DNA from: Streptococcus acidominimus
GTDB lineage: Bacteria; Bacillota; Bacilli; Lactobacillales; Streptococcaceae
NCBI RefSeq assembly: GCF_001921825.1
Contig: NZ_MSJL01000006.1
Location: 1 to 64,000, forward strand
Length of the DNA stretch: 64,000 nucleotides
Direction of reading: 5' to 3'
The notes under the pieces were generated by a model, which worked only from the letters and a program-made list of their open reading frames with translations, was not told the origin of the DNA and ran no database searches. Position numbers and translations under genes: made by a program. Positions 13,312 through 21,197 of the stretch are shown one piece after another; the stretch's first letter is position 1, and each line of letters opens with the position of its first letter.

Positions 13312-13986
13312 ATGGTTCAAAAAATAGCGCAGGAACTGATCCAGAAAGCAGTGGCAAAGCGGGTGAGTGATCTTTATTTGTTACCGAGAGAAACGTCCTA
13401 TCACGTCTATGAACGGGTAGCGGATACTAGGCACTTGGTTGGCGAGTTTGATGAGGCTACTTACGCTGCGGTCATTGCACATTTTAAATTTGTGGCTGGG
13501 ATGAATGTAGGTGAGAAACGGCGTAGCCAGCAAGGGGCATGTGATTATGACTATGAAGTAGGAAAGATAGCGCTTAGGCTATCAACGGTGGGTGACTATC
13601 GTGGAAAAGAAAGTCTGGTGCTTCGACATCGACCAGATTTACTGATTATTGGAGAGATTCGAGATAAAGAGACGGCGCGTGCGGTGATTCGTGCCAGTCT
13701 GACAGGAGTAACGATTTTTTCAACCGTTCATGGAAAAAGTATCGCAGGTGTCTATGCTCGCATGTTAGAGCTAGGAGTGAGTTCTGATGAACTGCACCAT
13801 GCCTTACAGGGAATTATTTATCAACGTTTAATCGGAGGAGGAGGAATTGTAGATGTGGCGACGAAAGCCTACCAAACCTATGCAGCAACAGGCTGGAATC
13901 AGCAGATTGATCAACTTTTTGAAGCAGGACATATCACTGCTGGTCAGGCGCAGACCGAAAAAATTATCCTTAGTTCGTCAGCGTAA
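13312..13986 (+). CDS. comGA: Competence pilus assembly ATPase ComGA, internally deleted
   Basis: ComGA (ComYA) is the ATPase that drives assembly of the transformation pilus. This copy is 224 aa, whereas family members are about 313. The N-terminal part is normal (GMNVGEKRRSQQGACDYDY, RLSTVGDYRG). The sequence then jumps at about residue 102 from GKESLV to RHRPDLLIIGEIRDKETARA. Roughly 90 residues are gone in frame, including the Walker A (GxxGxGKT) region and the Asp box. The Walker B-like LLIIGEIRD, the His-box STVHGKS and the C-terminal GGGGIVD...QIDQLF remain. An ATPase without a P-loop should not function, so natural transformation is probably lost unless a second copy exists. Start at ATG 13312 after GAGGGGG. 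Confidence 0.85.
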   Translation: MVQKIAQELIQKAVAKRVSDLYLLPRETSYHVYERVADTRHLVGEFDEATYAAVIAHFKFVAGMNVGEKRRSQQGACDYDYEVGKIALRLSTVGDYRGKESLVLRHRPDLLIIGEIRDKETARAVIRASLTGVTIFSTVHGKSIAGVYARMLELGVSSDELHHALQGIIYQRLIGGGGIVDVATKAYQTYAATGWNQQIDQLFEAGHITAGQAQTEKIILSSSA

Positions 13987-14935
13987 AATGATCGAATTAT
14001 TTACCAACCTGCTGACCAGTGGTTTTCACTTGGTAGAAATCGTTGACTTCCTCAAAAGAAGTCAATTACTAGCAGATAGCTATACGGATATTTTATCCAA
14101 GGGCTTGTTGGCTGGAAAATCCTTTGCGCTGCTTCTATCAGACTTGCAATTTTCAGATAGAGTTGTGACTCAGGTCGCCTTGGCAGAAGTGCATGGCAAT
14201 CTGGAGTTGAGCTTGAAAAACATTCAAGATTATTTGGGAAACCTCGTGAAAGTTCGTAAAAAGCTAGTGGAGGTCGCTAGCTATCCAGTGATATTGCTAG
14301 TCTTTTTGCTGGCGATTATGCTGGGATTAAATGTCTATCTCTTGCCCCAATTAGAAGAGGGAGGTGGGGCAAGCAAGCTGCTGGACTATCTTCTAATTGC
14401 CCTTCTGGGAGCGATTGCTACTAGCCTTATTTTGCTGGTGTTAGTGAGGGATTGGTATCGGAAATCAGAGAAAATAAGGGCAGTTGGGCTACTGGTACGA
14501 CTTCCATTTTTAGGGAGACTGCTTCAGTTGTATCTGACGGCTTATTATGCGCGAGAATGGGGCAATCTTATCGGTCAAGGTCTGGAAATGTCTAATATTA
14601 TTTGTTTGATGCAAGAGCAACAATCTGCTTTATTTCGCAGGATTGGGACAGAGTTGGGTCTCGCTCTGGAAAGGGGAATAGCCTTTGAGGAGCATATTAA
14701 GGGTTATCCCTTTTTCAAGAAAGAATTGAGTCTCATGATTGAATACGGTCAAGTAAAAGATAAGTTGGGGCACGAATTACGACTATATGCGGATGAGTGT
14801 TGGGAGGAATTTTTTACGCAGCTGAAGACTTCTATGCAGCTGATTCAACCACTTGTATTTATCTTTGTCGCTCTGATTATTGTCTTTATGTATGCAGCAA
14901 TGTTATTGCCAATCTATCAATATATGGAGGTATAA
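13919..14935 (+). CDS. comGB: Competence pilus membrane platform protein ComGB
   Basis: The polytopic inner platform of the competence pilus, of the type II secretion F (GspF) family. Start TTG 13919 (then KQDISLL) gives 338 aa, the usual length. An upstream in-frame ATG at 13853 would add unlike residues. Hydrophobic segments lie around VASYPVILLVFLLAIMLGLN, the ALLGAIATSLILLVLV stretch and the C-terminal VFIFVALIIVFMYAAML. Conserved YLTAYYAREWGNLI and FFKKELSLMIEYG are present. It overlaps the end of comGA, which implies translational coupling. The gene looks intact. Confidence 0.9.
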   Translation: MKQDISLLVRRRPKKLSLVRQRKMIELFTNLLTSGFHLVEIVDFLKRSQLLADSYTDILSKGLLAGKSFALLLSDLQFSDRVVTQVALAEVHGNLELSLKNIQDYLGNLVKVRKKLVEVASYPVILLVFLLAIMLGLNVYLLPQLEEGGGASKLLDYLLIALLGAIATSLILLVLVRDWYRKSEKIRAVGLLVRLPFLGRLLQLYLTAYYAREWGNLIGQGLEMSNIICLMQEQQSALFRRIGTELGLALERGIAFEEHIKGYPFFKKELSLMIEYGQVKDKLGHELRLYADECWEEFFTQLKTSMQLIQPLVFIFVALIIVFMYAAMLLPIYQYMEV

Positions 14936-14936
14936 A

Positions 14937-15251
14937 ATGGAAAAATTAAAAAAGATAAGTGTCCGAGCTTTCACTCTAATAGAAATGCTTCTTGTCCTGT
15001 TCGTCATCAGTGTCCTATTGCTCTTGTTTATCCCAAATTTAAGCAAGCAGAAAGAAAGCGTTAGGCAGGCAGGAAATGCAGCTGTTGTAAGGGTTGTAGA
15101 AGGGCAGGCTGAATTATATGAATTGGAAACTGGAGGGGCAGCAAGTCTGTCGAAGTTGGTGGAGACAGGAGCAATCACGGAGGCACAGGCGAAAGCCTAT
15201 AATGAATATTATGAGAAACACACAGATAAGTCTCGTACGGTCACCCCTTAG
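14937..15251 (+). CDS. comGC: Major competence pilin ComGC
   Basis: The main subunit of the transformation pilus, 104 aa. A short basic leader is followed by the prepilin motif RAFTLIEMLLVLFVISVLLL, where cleavage precedes the Phe and the mature residue 5 is Glu. The body GNAAVVRVVEGQAELYELE matches streptococcal ComGC. ATG 14937 has GGAGG 7 nt upstream, overlapping the end of comGB, so the genes are coupled. Confidence 0.92.
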   Translation: MEKLKKISVRAFTLIEMLLVLFVISVLLLLFIPNLSKQKESVRQAGNAAVVRVVEGQAELYELETGGAASLSKLVETGAITEAQAKAYNEYYEKHTDKSRTVTP

Positions 15252-15639
15252 AGCCTATACCCTATTAGAAAGTTTACTGACGCTGTTTATTGTTAGTTTT
15301 GTCACGATTCTACTATCAAGTTCTGTTCGTACGGTATTTACAGGAGTAGAGGAACGGCTATTTTTTCTAGAATTTGAAAGGATGTACAAGACGAGTCAAC
15401 AACTAGCTATTTCTTCTCGTCGACCAGTGGTGCTTCATCTGACAGGGACTACGATTTCAAATGGGTATGATCGCTTGAAGCTCCCCTCTACCCTGCAACT
15501 CCAACAGGAACGAGACCTTGTATTCGACTATAAGGGGGGCAATTCATCCTTGTTAAAGATTGAATTTTTAGCAAGACAAAAGAAAGTAATCTATCAATTG
15601 TATTTAGGGAGTGGGAATTATAAAAAAACAGAAAAATAA
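15202..15639 (+). CDS. comGD: Minor competence pilin ComGD
   Basis: A minor pseudopilin with the prepilin motif LRAYTLLESLLTLFIVSFVT near residues 18-37. Two candidate ATGs lie at 15202 and 15211; I give the first (145 aa), but the second would also fit. It overlaps comGC by about 50 nt, as is usual in this operon. No strong ribosome binding site is seen, consistent with coupled translation. Confidence 0.85.
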   Translation: MNIMRNTQISLVRSPLRAYTLLESLLTLFIVSFVTILLSSSVRTVFTGVEERLFFLEFERMYKTSQQLAISSRRPVVLHLTGTTISNGYDRLKLPSTLQLQQERDLVFDYKGGNSSLLKIEFLARQKKVIYQLYLGSGNYKKTEK

Positions 15640-15904
15640 GGCATACATTCTGCTCGAAAGTTTGGTCGCTTTAGCTATTTTTTCCATGGTTACGAGCCTG
15701 CTATTAGCAGGAGTGATTCATAGTAGAAAGTGGCAGGAGGAGCAGTGGCAAAAGCAAGAGGTGCTTTTGCTAGCGAAGATGGCGATCCAGACAAAACAGG
15801 ACCATCTTTCCTTGAATGGATTGCGCATCACAGTTGAACGAGACCCTCATCATCTTCGCGTCTGGCATAAGGGGGAGGAGGTGCTATCTATTGAAAAAGA
15901 GTAA
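15611..15904 (+). CDS. comGE: Minor competence pilin ComGE
   Basis: A 97-aa protein from GTG 15611, with the prepilin-like KAYILLESLVALAIFSMVTS followed by a short polar domain. It overlaps comGD by 29 nt. The position and the N-terminal motif identify it; the rest of the sequence is poorly conserved in the family. Confidence 0.85.
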   Translation: MGIIKKQKNKAYILLESLVALAIFSMVTSLLLAGVIHSRKWQEEQWQKQEVLLLAKMAIQTKQDHLSLNGLRITVERDPHHLRVWHKGEEVLSIEKE

Positions 15905-16325
15905 GGTATCCGCTTTTTCCCTGCTGGAGTGCCTATTAGCCTTGCTGGTTTTATCGGGTAGTTTATTGGTTTTTGATGGTCTAGCAAAGTTGATTCACCA
16001 AGAGGTGATTTATCAAGAAGCAAGTATCGAAAAGAAGTGGCTTGTGTTTGCAGAACAATTGCGTTATGAACTGGATGATGTCCGTTTCATCAAGGTCGAG
16101 CATGACCGCCTGTATGTTGATAAGTCTGGGCGCAAACTGTCTTTTGGCAAATCAAAAGCAGATGATTTTCGTAAAACAGATGATAAGGGACGGGGCTATC
16201 AGCCGATGTTGTATCAGGTTAGATCTGCTAAAATCCACCAAGAAAAAGCCTTTGTCCAGATTGATATCACCTTTGAAAATGGTTGGGAGAGAAGTTTTGT
16301 TTATCGTTTTGAAGAAAAAATGTAG
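15891..16325 (+). CDS. comGF: Minor competence pilin ComGF
   Basis: TTG 15891 is preceded by GGGGGAGGAGG and gives 144 aa starting with KKSKVSAFSLLECLLALLVL, the ComGF-type prepilin leader. The Glu after LL and the hydrophobic helix are intact. The C-terminal QIDITFENGWERSFVYRFEE fits the family. It overlaps comGE by 14 nt and comGG by 17 nt. Confidence 0.87.
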   Translation: MKKSKVSAFSLLECLLALLVLSGSLLVFDGLAKLIHQEVIYQEASIEKKWLVFAEQLRYELDDVRFIKVEHDRLYVDKSGRKLSFGKSKADDFRKTDDKGRGYQPMLYQVRSAKIHQEKAFVQIDITFENGWERSFVYRFEEKM

Positions 16326-16731
16326 GGCAGGGGTGATGCTGTATGCTGTACTCATGGTTACGATTTTTAGTCTGGTCTTGCAATTCTATTTACATGCTCA
16401 GCTATCAGAAGCACGGCTTGCCTCGGCTAATGATGAAAGTACCGAGGCCTATGTGATGGCGGAATGGACGGCTGATTTTGTACGAGAGGAAATCAAAGCA
16501 AGGCGTCAAACGACAGCCATTCCTCCGAGCTCTTCAGAGCTGGAGCGAGGCTTAGGAATGAAGGGTACAGAGCCTCAAAAGGAGACAGGGGATAGGAAGC
16601 TGCAAGGAAGTCTTCGATTTTCTAAAGGACAAGCCCACTATCAGTCGGAGAACAATCGGCTCCTTGTGACAGTCACGACGACAGCGGGTCATGATTTTTT
16701 CTACACCTTCCCTTTATCTAGCCAAAAGTAG
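16309..16731 (+). CDS. comGG: Minor competence pilus protein ComGG
   Basis: The last gene of the competence pilus operon. TTG 16309 yields KKKCRAGVMLYAVLMVTIFS, the basic leader plus hydrophobic helix typical of streptococcal ComGG (140 aa). An ATG at 16336 would remove the basic leader. The rest is polar and weakly conserved. After it the operon is interrupted by mobile-element debris before the methyltransferase gene that normally follows. Confidence 0.82.
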   Translation: MKKKCRAGVMLYAVLMVTIFSLVLQFYLHAQLSEARLASANDESTEAYVMAEWTADFVREEIKARRQTTAIPPSSSELERGLGMKGTEPQKETGDRKLQGSLRFSKGQAHYQSENNRLLVTVTTTAGHDFFYTFPLSSQK

Positions 16732-16917
16732 CCTTATTGATATGATAGGAATATGAATTTTGAGAGAATAAAAAGATAGCAGTCATATATCGCTATATAT
16801 CGCCATAAATAGCCGTAACCCTTTGATATTACTGACTTTTTAAAAAATCGTAGCTTCATACATCATCATAGATTTTCGTAGAAAGTCCACAAAAAGGGGA
16901 ACAAATTTTTGAATAAA

Positions 16918-16946
16918 AAAAGCCTATCACCTCAAGGGGTGATAAG
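16918..16946 (+). terminator. Hairpin after the comG operon
   Basis: AGCCTATCACC and GGGTGATAAGCT form a stem of about 10 bp around a TCAA loop. The A-rich flank on the left would give a T-run on the minus strand, so it may terminate the leftward RelE transcript rather than comG. Confidence 0.45.
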
Positions 16947-17100
16947 CTCAATACAGGAACAAAAGTCCACAAATTTTGACGAGTTCAGCAGGCAAGACTA
17001 GCGTAGTTTACAGCTACATTTTTGGGTTGCTGATAAGACTTAGTAAGTGGAAGCGGCTGCCTTTTACGGCTTCCTACTGCCTACGCAAAAGTGCTAGGCT

Positions 17101-17364
17101 TTATTTATAAATCTCTTTTCTGTGTCCGACTTCAAGGGCTAGTATCATCAGTTTGTCATTTTGGATATCGCAGATAAGACGATAATCGCCGATACGGTAT
17201 CTCCATTCATTGGCTCGATCCCCTGTCAACCCCTTGCCCTGCTGTCTGGGATTTTCTATTCCCTCTAAATGCTTATCAATCCATGAAAATAATAAGCGTT
17301 GTATCCCTTTATCTAACTTCTTAATCTGCTTTTGTGCCTTTTTGGAGTAATGAACATGATACAT
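17101..17364 (-). CDS. RelE/ParE-family toxin of a type II toxin-antitoxin pair
   Basis: An 87-aa protein starting MYHVHYSKKAQKQIKKLDKG, with NEWRYRIGDYRLICDI and a C-terminal VGHRKEIYK. This is the build of RelE-type mRNA-cleaving toxins, with basic residues R..RIGDYR in the active region and a terminal HRKEIY. Its ATG directly follows the antitoxin stop (TAGATG), so the two are translationally coupled in the order antitoxin-toxin. Confidence 0.85.
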   Translation of the reverse strand: MYHVHYSKKAQKQIKKLDKGIQRLLFSWIDKHLEGIENPRQQGKGLTGDRANEWRYRIGDYRLICDIQNDKLMILALEVGHRKEIYK

Positions 17365-17586
17365 CTATAACCCTAGTTCTTTCTTAAAATCAGCATGTGA
17401 GATTGTTTCAGGGTCGGCTTGATATTCTTTATAGGCTTGCTGATAAATTTTCAAATCATATTCATCTTGGATTGTAGTTTCCAAAGCTCTTTTAAATAGA
17501 CTGGAAAGACTTTGTCCTGTTAGTTGTGCATAACTCTTGAAAAAGATTTCTTCTTCTTGGTTTAGCCGTACTGTAACTGTACTCAT
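17365..17586 (-). CDS. relB: RelB-family antitoxin
   Basis: A 73-aa protein from ATG 17586 (MSTVTVRLNQEEEIFFKSYA), preceded by AGAGGT at good spacing. An upstream in-frame start would add 16 residues and lacks support. The N-terminal ribbon-helix-helix-like segment TVTVRLNQEEEIFFKSYAQL should bind the operator and autoregulate. The C-terminal acidic part (YQADPETISHADFKKELGL) is the usual toxin-binding region. It heads the pair with the RelE toxin. Confidence 0.85.
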   Translation of the reverse strand: MSTVTVRLNQEEEIFFKSYAQLTGQSLSSLFKRALETTIQDEYDLKIYQQAYKEYQADPETISHADFKKELGL

Positions 17587-17790
17587 GATACTTTTACCTC
17601 TTGTTTTTAATTCCTTTGTGTTACATTGTAACACATTTCAGAAGATAATTCAATAAATTACGCTATCTAACTGGCAGCTGTTTGCCTGTTTTGCCCTGAT
17701 AAAAGCCTAGCTCTTTCCACCCCTTGCAATCATAGTAGCGTGCAATTAGTAACGCTTGGTATATCGGATTGTTTAGCTTGTTAATAAGGT

Positions 17791-17926
17791 TTAACTAGCT
17801 TTTTGTTGCTCCTCAATTTGTTTTGAATGTCCCTGCTTAACCTCTACCAAAGCAGACGGCAGGAAGTCGTATAGCTTCTGTTCTTTTTGAGTGCTGTTTC
17901 AAAGTATATAGTTCCTTTATATCCAT
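17791..17926 (-). pseudogene. Frameshifted small mobile-element gene
   Basis: From ATG 17926 (AGAGGTG upstream) the reading frame gives MDIKELYTLKQHSKRTEAIR and soon stops. The overlapping frame continues with LYDFLPSALVEVKQGHSKQI and ends at 17791. The two frames together look like one small protein broken by a frameshift. The family is not recognised. It belongs to the element remains around it. Confidence 0.35.
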
Positions 17927-18075
17927 TCCTACACCTCTTATGATATAATAGTTTCACGACTTTTCTCAATAGCTCATATCTTAAATTTCAAGTTTTATAG
18001 CTCAACCAAATTTCAATCTGACGTAAAAAGGTTACGTTTTGTTAAGGTTTGCGATCGTTGCGTGTGGGTTCTTGA

Positions 18076-18201
18076 AAATATGACTATAAGAGAAATCAAA
18101 AAGCGGTATTCCGTGAAGATGTAGGGATACCTATTCGCACCTATCCAAGGATAAAGAGAGAGGCGGTGACTTATTTTGAAAAAGCTATCAACTCCCTTTA
18201 G
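18076..18201 (+). pseudogene. C-terminal gene fragment at the element boundary
   Basis: An open stretch of 41 codons has no start (FREDVGIPIRTYPRIKREAV and a YFEKAINSL tail). It reads like the end of a larger mobile-element protein, possibly a replication protein, but that is a guess. Its stop codon overlaps the second 14-bp direct repeat at 18200. Confidence 0.35.
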
Positions 18202-18298
18202 TCCACAAAAAGGTGAATAAATTGTAAAAGAACAAGAAAGTAAAAGTCTGAAAACCTTTGTCCATCAAGGGATTAGACGATTTAGAAAGTAACAAAGT

Positions 18299-19252
18299 AT
18301 GAATTTTGAAAAGATTGAGCAGGCTTATGACCTGCTATTAGAAAATGTTCAGACCATCCAAAATCTTTTGGGAACAAACTTTTATGATGCTTTGATTGAG
18401 CAGAATGCTGCTTATTTGGCGAGTAATCATGAGAATGCTGTCGTTGCAGCTAATATTGATGTTTTGAAGCAATTGCAGTTGACAGCTGAGGAATGGCGCA
18501 GAGCCTACCAATTTCTCTTTATCAAGGCGAATCAGACAGAACCGATGCAGTACAATCACCAATTTACCCCAGAGAGTATCGGGTTTATCTTGACCTTTCT
18601 GTTGGATCAATTGGTGACTGGAAAACAAGTAACTGTCCTAGAAATTGGTTCTGGAACAGGCAATCTAGCGCAAACAATTTTACATCATAGTCAGAAAGAC
18701 ATTGACTATCTAGGCATAGAAGTGGATGATTTGCTGATTGACTTGTCTGCAAGTATTGCAGATGTGATGGGAAGCGATACCCATTTCGTCAAGGGAGATG
18801 CTGTTCGGCCGCAGATTTTAAAAGAGAGCCAAGTCATCATTGGTGATCTGCCGATTGGTTATTATCCTGATGATCGTATAGCCCAGCGTTATCAAGTGGG
18901 CAGTTCCAAAGAGCATACCTATGCCCATCACTTGTTGATGGAACAGTCTTTGAAATATTTGCAACAGGGTGGATATGCGATTTTACTCGCACCGCATGAT
19001 TTGCTGACCAGCCCTCAAAGTCCGCTCTTGAAAGCATGGCTAAAGGACAAGGCCAGCGTTGTTGCGGTGATGACCCTGCCAGCCACTTTATTTGGAACAC
19101 AGTCGATGGTCAAGACGATTTTTGTATTACAGAAACAAACAGATCTGCCGGTAGAGACCTTTGTATATCCGCTGACAGATTTACAGAATCCCCAAGAATT
19201 ACAGCAGTTTACTGTAAATTTCAAAAAATGGAAACAAGATAATGCAATTTAG
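18299..19252 (+). CDS. Class I SAM-dependent methyltransferase (YtxK-like)
   Basis: A 317-aa protein. Motif I for S-adenosylmethionine binding is VLEIGSGTGNLAQTI at about residues 115-129. The acidic motif II is LGIEVDD. The catalytic loop reads GDLPIGYYPDD instead of the NPPY of DNA adenine methylases. This gene always follows the comG operon and precedes ackA in streptococci and is related to the TaqI-like N-6 methylase fold. Its substrate is unknown. No clear ribosome binding site lies before ATG 18299 beyond GAAAG, perhaps because the upstream sequence was replaced by element DNA. Confidence 0.8.
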   Translation: MNFEKIEQAYDLLLENVQTIQNLLGTNFYDALIEQNAAYLASNHENAVVAANIDVLKQLQLTAEEWRRAYQFLFIKANQTEPMQYNHQFTPESIGFILTFLLDQLVTGKQVTVLEIGSGTGNLAQTILHHSQKDIDYLGIEVDDLLIDLSASIADVMGSDTHFVKGDAVRPQILKESQVIIGDLPIGYYPDDRIAQRYQVGSSKEHTYAHHLLMEQSLKYLQQGGYAILLAPHDLLTSPQSPLLKAWLKDKASVVAVMTLPATLFGTQSMVKTIFVLQKQTDLPVETFVYPLTDLQNPQELQQFTVNFKKWKQDNAI

Positions 19253-19275
19253 GTGAAAATTTGATATACTAGTTA

Positions 19276-19290
19276 GGAAAACGCTTAAAA
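19276..19290 (+). promoter_or_regulatory. cre-like site upstream of ackA
   Basis: GGAAAACGCTTAAAA resembles the CcpA-binding cre consensus. It lies just downstream of the -10-like TATACT (19264-19269) and shortly before ackA. ackA is a known CcpA target in Firmicutes; binding here is inference. Confidence 0.4.
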
Positions 19291-19301
19291 AGGGGAATCT
19301 T

Positions 19302-20492
19302 ATGTCAAAAACAATTGCGATTAACGCAGGTAGTTCTAGTTTGAAATGGCAACTATACCAAATGCCAGAAGAAAAAGTGTTGGCGAAAGGTTTGATCGAA
19401 CGTATTGGTCTAAAAGATTCGGTTTCAACCGTTAAATTTGATGGTCAATCTGCTAGTCAGACACTTGATATTGCTGACCATGTACAGGCTGTTAAAATTT
19501 TATTAGATGATTTGTTGGCGCATCAGATCATTGGAGATTTTTCAGAAATTACAGGTGTTGGTCACCGGGTGGTAGCAGGTGGTGAACTCTTTAAAGATTC
19601 AGTTTTAATCGATGATGAAGTGCTTGCTAAAATTGAGGAATTGTCAGCTCTAGCACCTCTTCACAATCCAGCAAATGCTGCCGGTATCCGTGCCTTTAAG
19701 AATATCTTGCCAGACATTACCAGTGTTGCCGTTTTTGACACAGCATTCCACACAACGATGCCAGAAGTGGCTTATCGTTATCCAATTGCAACGAAGTATT
19801 ATGAAGATTATCAAGTGCGTAAGTATGGAGCGCATGGTACCTCTCATTACTATGTTTCACGTGAAGCGGCAAAGATGTTGAATAAGCCAGTAGAGGACTT
19901 GAAATTGATTACCGCCCATATCGGAAATGGTATTTCAATCACCGCTGTTGACGGTGGTAAATCTATCGACACCTCAATGGGCTTCACTCCGCTAGCTGGT
20001 CCAATGATGGGAACTCGGTCTGGAGATATTGATCCAGCGATTATTCCTTACCTCATTGAAAATGTTTCAGACTTGAAAGATGCCGCTGATGTTGTGAATG
20101 TTCTCAACAAGCAGTCTGGTATTTTGGGTATTGCGGAAGTATCCAGTGATATGCGTGAGGTAGAAGCGGGTCGTGAAGCTGGGGAAGCCAAATGTACCCT
20201 TGCCTTTGATATGTTGGTTAACCGACTTCAAAAGTTTATTGGACAGTACTTTGCGGTTCTCAATGGGGCAGATGCTCTTATTTTCACAGCAGGTATCGGT
20301 GAGAACTCTGTTGCAGTCCGTGAAGCAGTTGTAAAAGGCTTATCTTGGTTTGGTATGGAATTAGACCCAGAAAAGAATGTCTTTGGAGCCGAAGGGGATA
20401 TTTCAACTCCAGAATCTAAGGTTAAAGTTTTGGTCGTTCCAACAGATGAAGAACTCGTCATTGCGCGTGATGTTGAACGTCTGAAAAAATAA
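19302..20492 (+). CDS. ackA: Acetate kinase
   Basis: Converts acetyl phosphate and ADP to acetate and ATP, the last ATP-yielding step of the acetate branch and of the phosphoketolase route. It is 396 aa, the normal length. Motifs are the N-terminal [18 protein letters not shown], the phosphate-binding AHIGNGISI near residue 206 and the C-terminal FTAGIGENS near 329. The start has AAGGGG upstream. A terminator and a composite element follow. Confidence 0.96.
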   Translation: MSKTIAINAGSSSLKWQLYQMPEEKVLAKGLIERIGLKDSVSTVKFDGQSASQTLDIADHVQAVKILLDDLLAHQIIGDFSEITGVGHRVVAGGELFKDSVLIDDEVLAKIEELSALAPLHNPANAAGIRAFKNILPDITSVAVFDTAFHTTMPEVAYRYPIATKYYEDYQVRKYGAHGTSHYYVSREAAKMLNKPVEDLKLITAHIGNGISITAVDGGKSIDTSMGFTPLAGPMMGTRSGDIDPAIIPYLIENVSDLKDAADVVNVLNKQSGILGIAEVSSDMREVEAGREAGEAKCTLAFDMLVNRLQKFIGQYFAVLNGADALIFTAGIGENSVAVREAVVKGLSWFGMELDPEKNVFGAEGDISTPESKVKVLVVPTDEELVIARDVERLKK

Positions 20493-20599
20493 GACGAGCC
20501 ACTTCGTAGCTTATTCATTGCTCGTTTGTTTCTACTCCATTACATAAATGGAAAACCAGCTTTGGATACAGCATGATTTATGAATAGACTTCTAAGACA

Positions 20600-20631
20600 A
20601 ATGGATTCCTAGTATTCGGGAATCCATTTTT
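20600..20631 (+). terminator. Terminator of ackA
   Basis: AATGGATTCC (20600-20609) pairs with GGAATCCATT (20619-20628), followed by T residues. Confidence 0.7.
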
Positions 20632-20701
20632 GATTCTTTCCAGTAACTATTTTGTACCAATGATATTCAAATTACGCTACAAATCCCCTTTGGAGTGTAT
20701 T

Positions 20702-21090
20702 TATAGCCGTTTAGTTTATTTTTAGTACTAGCTCAAACAGTCTGGGGAGAGACTGTTTGAGGTAGGAAATAAAGAAAACGAAGTTTTCGTCAACACAGTC
20801 TGGGGAGAGCCTGTTTGAGGTAGGAAATAAAGAAAACGAAGTTTTCGTTAAAAGTCGCAGGTAGTTGTCTAGTTGATAACTAGACAAGTGATAGATAAGA
20901 AAAGTGTAACTTTTCTCAATAGTACAACTCAAGATACGAGAGCGTTAAGCAACTCCTAGACAAAATAGGAAATACAACGAAGAAGCTTTGGCTTCTAGGA
21001 GTATTTATCTTTTTGTCAGTGAGTTGTAGCTCAAGTTCAATTATACAAGACGAGTTAACGAAGTAATAAAAGATAAACTAAATGACTATA
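20702..21090 (-). repeat. Composite palindromic intergenic element, copy 3 (389 bp)
   Basis: The ends are TATAGCCGTTTAGTTTAT and the inverted ATAAACTAAATGACTATA. Relative to copy 1 it lies inverted. It contains a 54-bp unit in tandem (20737-20790 and 20795-20848, one mismatch, 4-bp spacer). Each unit carries an AACAGTCT/AGACTGTT-type hairpin and a GAAAACGAAGTTTTC palindrome. After these come the TTGTCTAGTT/AACTAGACAA palindrome and the GAGAAAAGT module seen in copy 1. There is no ORF. Confidence 0.8.
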
Positions 21091-21197
21091 AAGAATCCAA
21101 TCTGTCCCCAGACAAATTCACTTTCTTCCTATTGTCTAAGAGGCTGTCTTTTTTTACAATAGGATTATTCGATATTGTCAGGAAATGGAGGGTAAGG

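Larger units (their letters stand above)
16740..18298. mobile_element. Decayed integrative element between comGG and the methyltransferase gene
   Basis: This 1.56-kb stretch carries a RelB/RelE pair and gene fragments. A 14-bp direct repeat AGTCCACAAAAAGG occurs at 16884-16897 and 18200-18213, with a partial copy (AGTCCACAAA) near 16964. The repeats bracket the TA genes. In related streptococci comGG and the methyltransferase are close together, so this looks like the remains of an inserted element. No integrase, relaxase or complete replication gene is left. The element type is not determined. Confidence 0.5.

Noticed and set aside
13853-13918. ATG 13853 as the comGB start
   Set aside because: It adds residues unlike the family; the TTG at 13919 gives the usual length.
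20711-20932. 73-codon minus-strand ORF in the composite element
   Set aside because: It consists of the tandem palindromic units; repeated frame is a by-product of the repeats.
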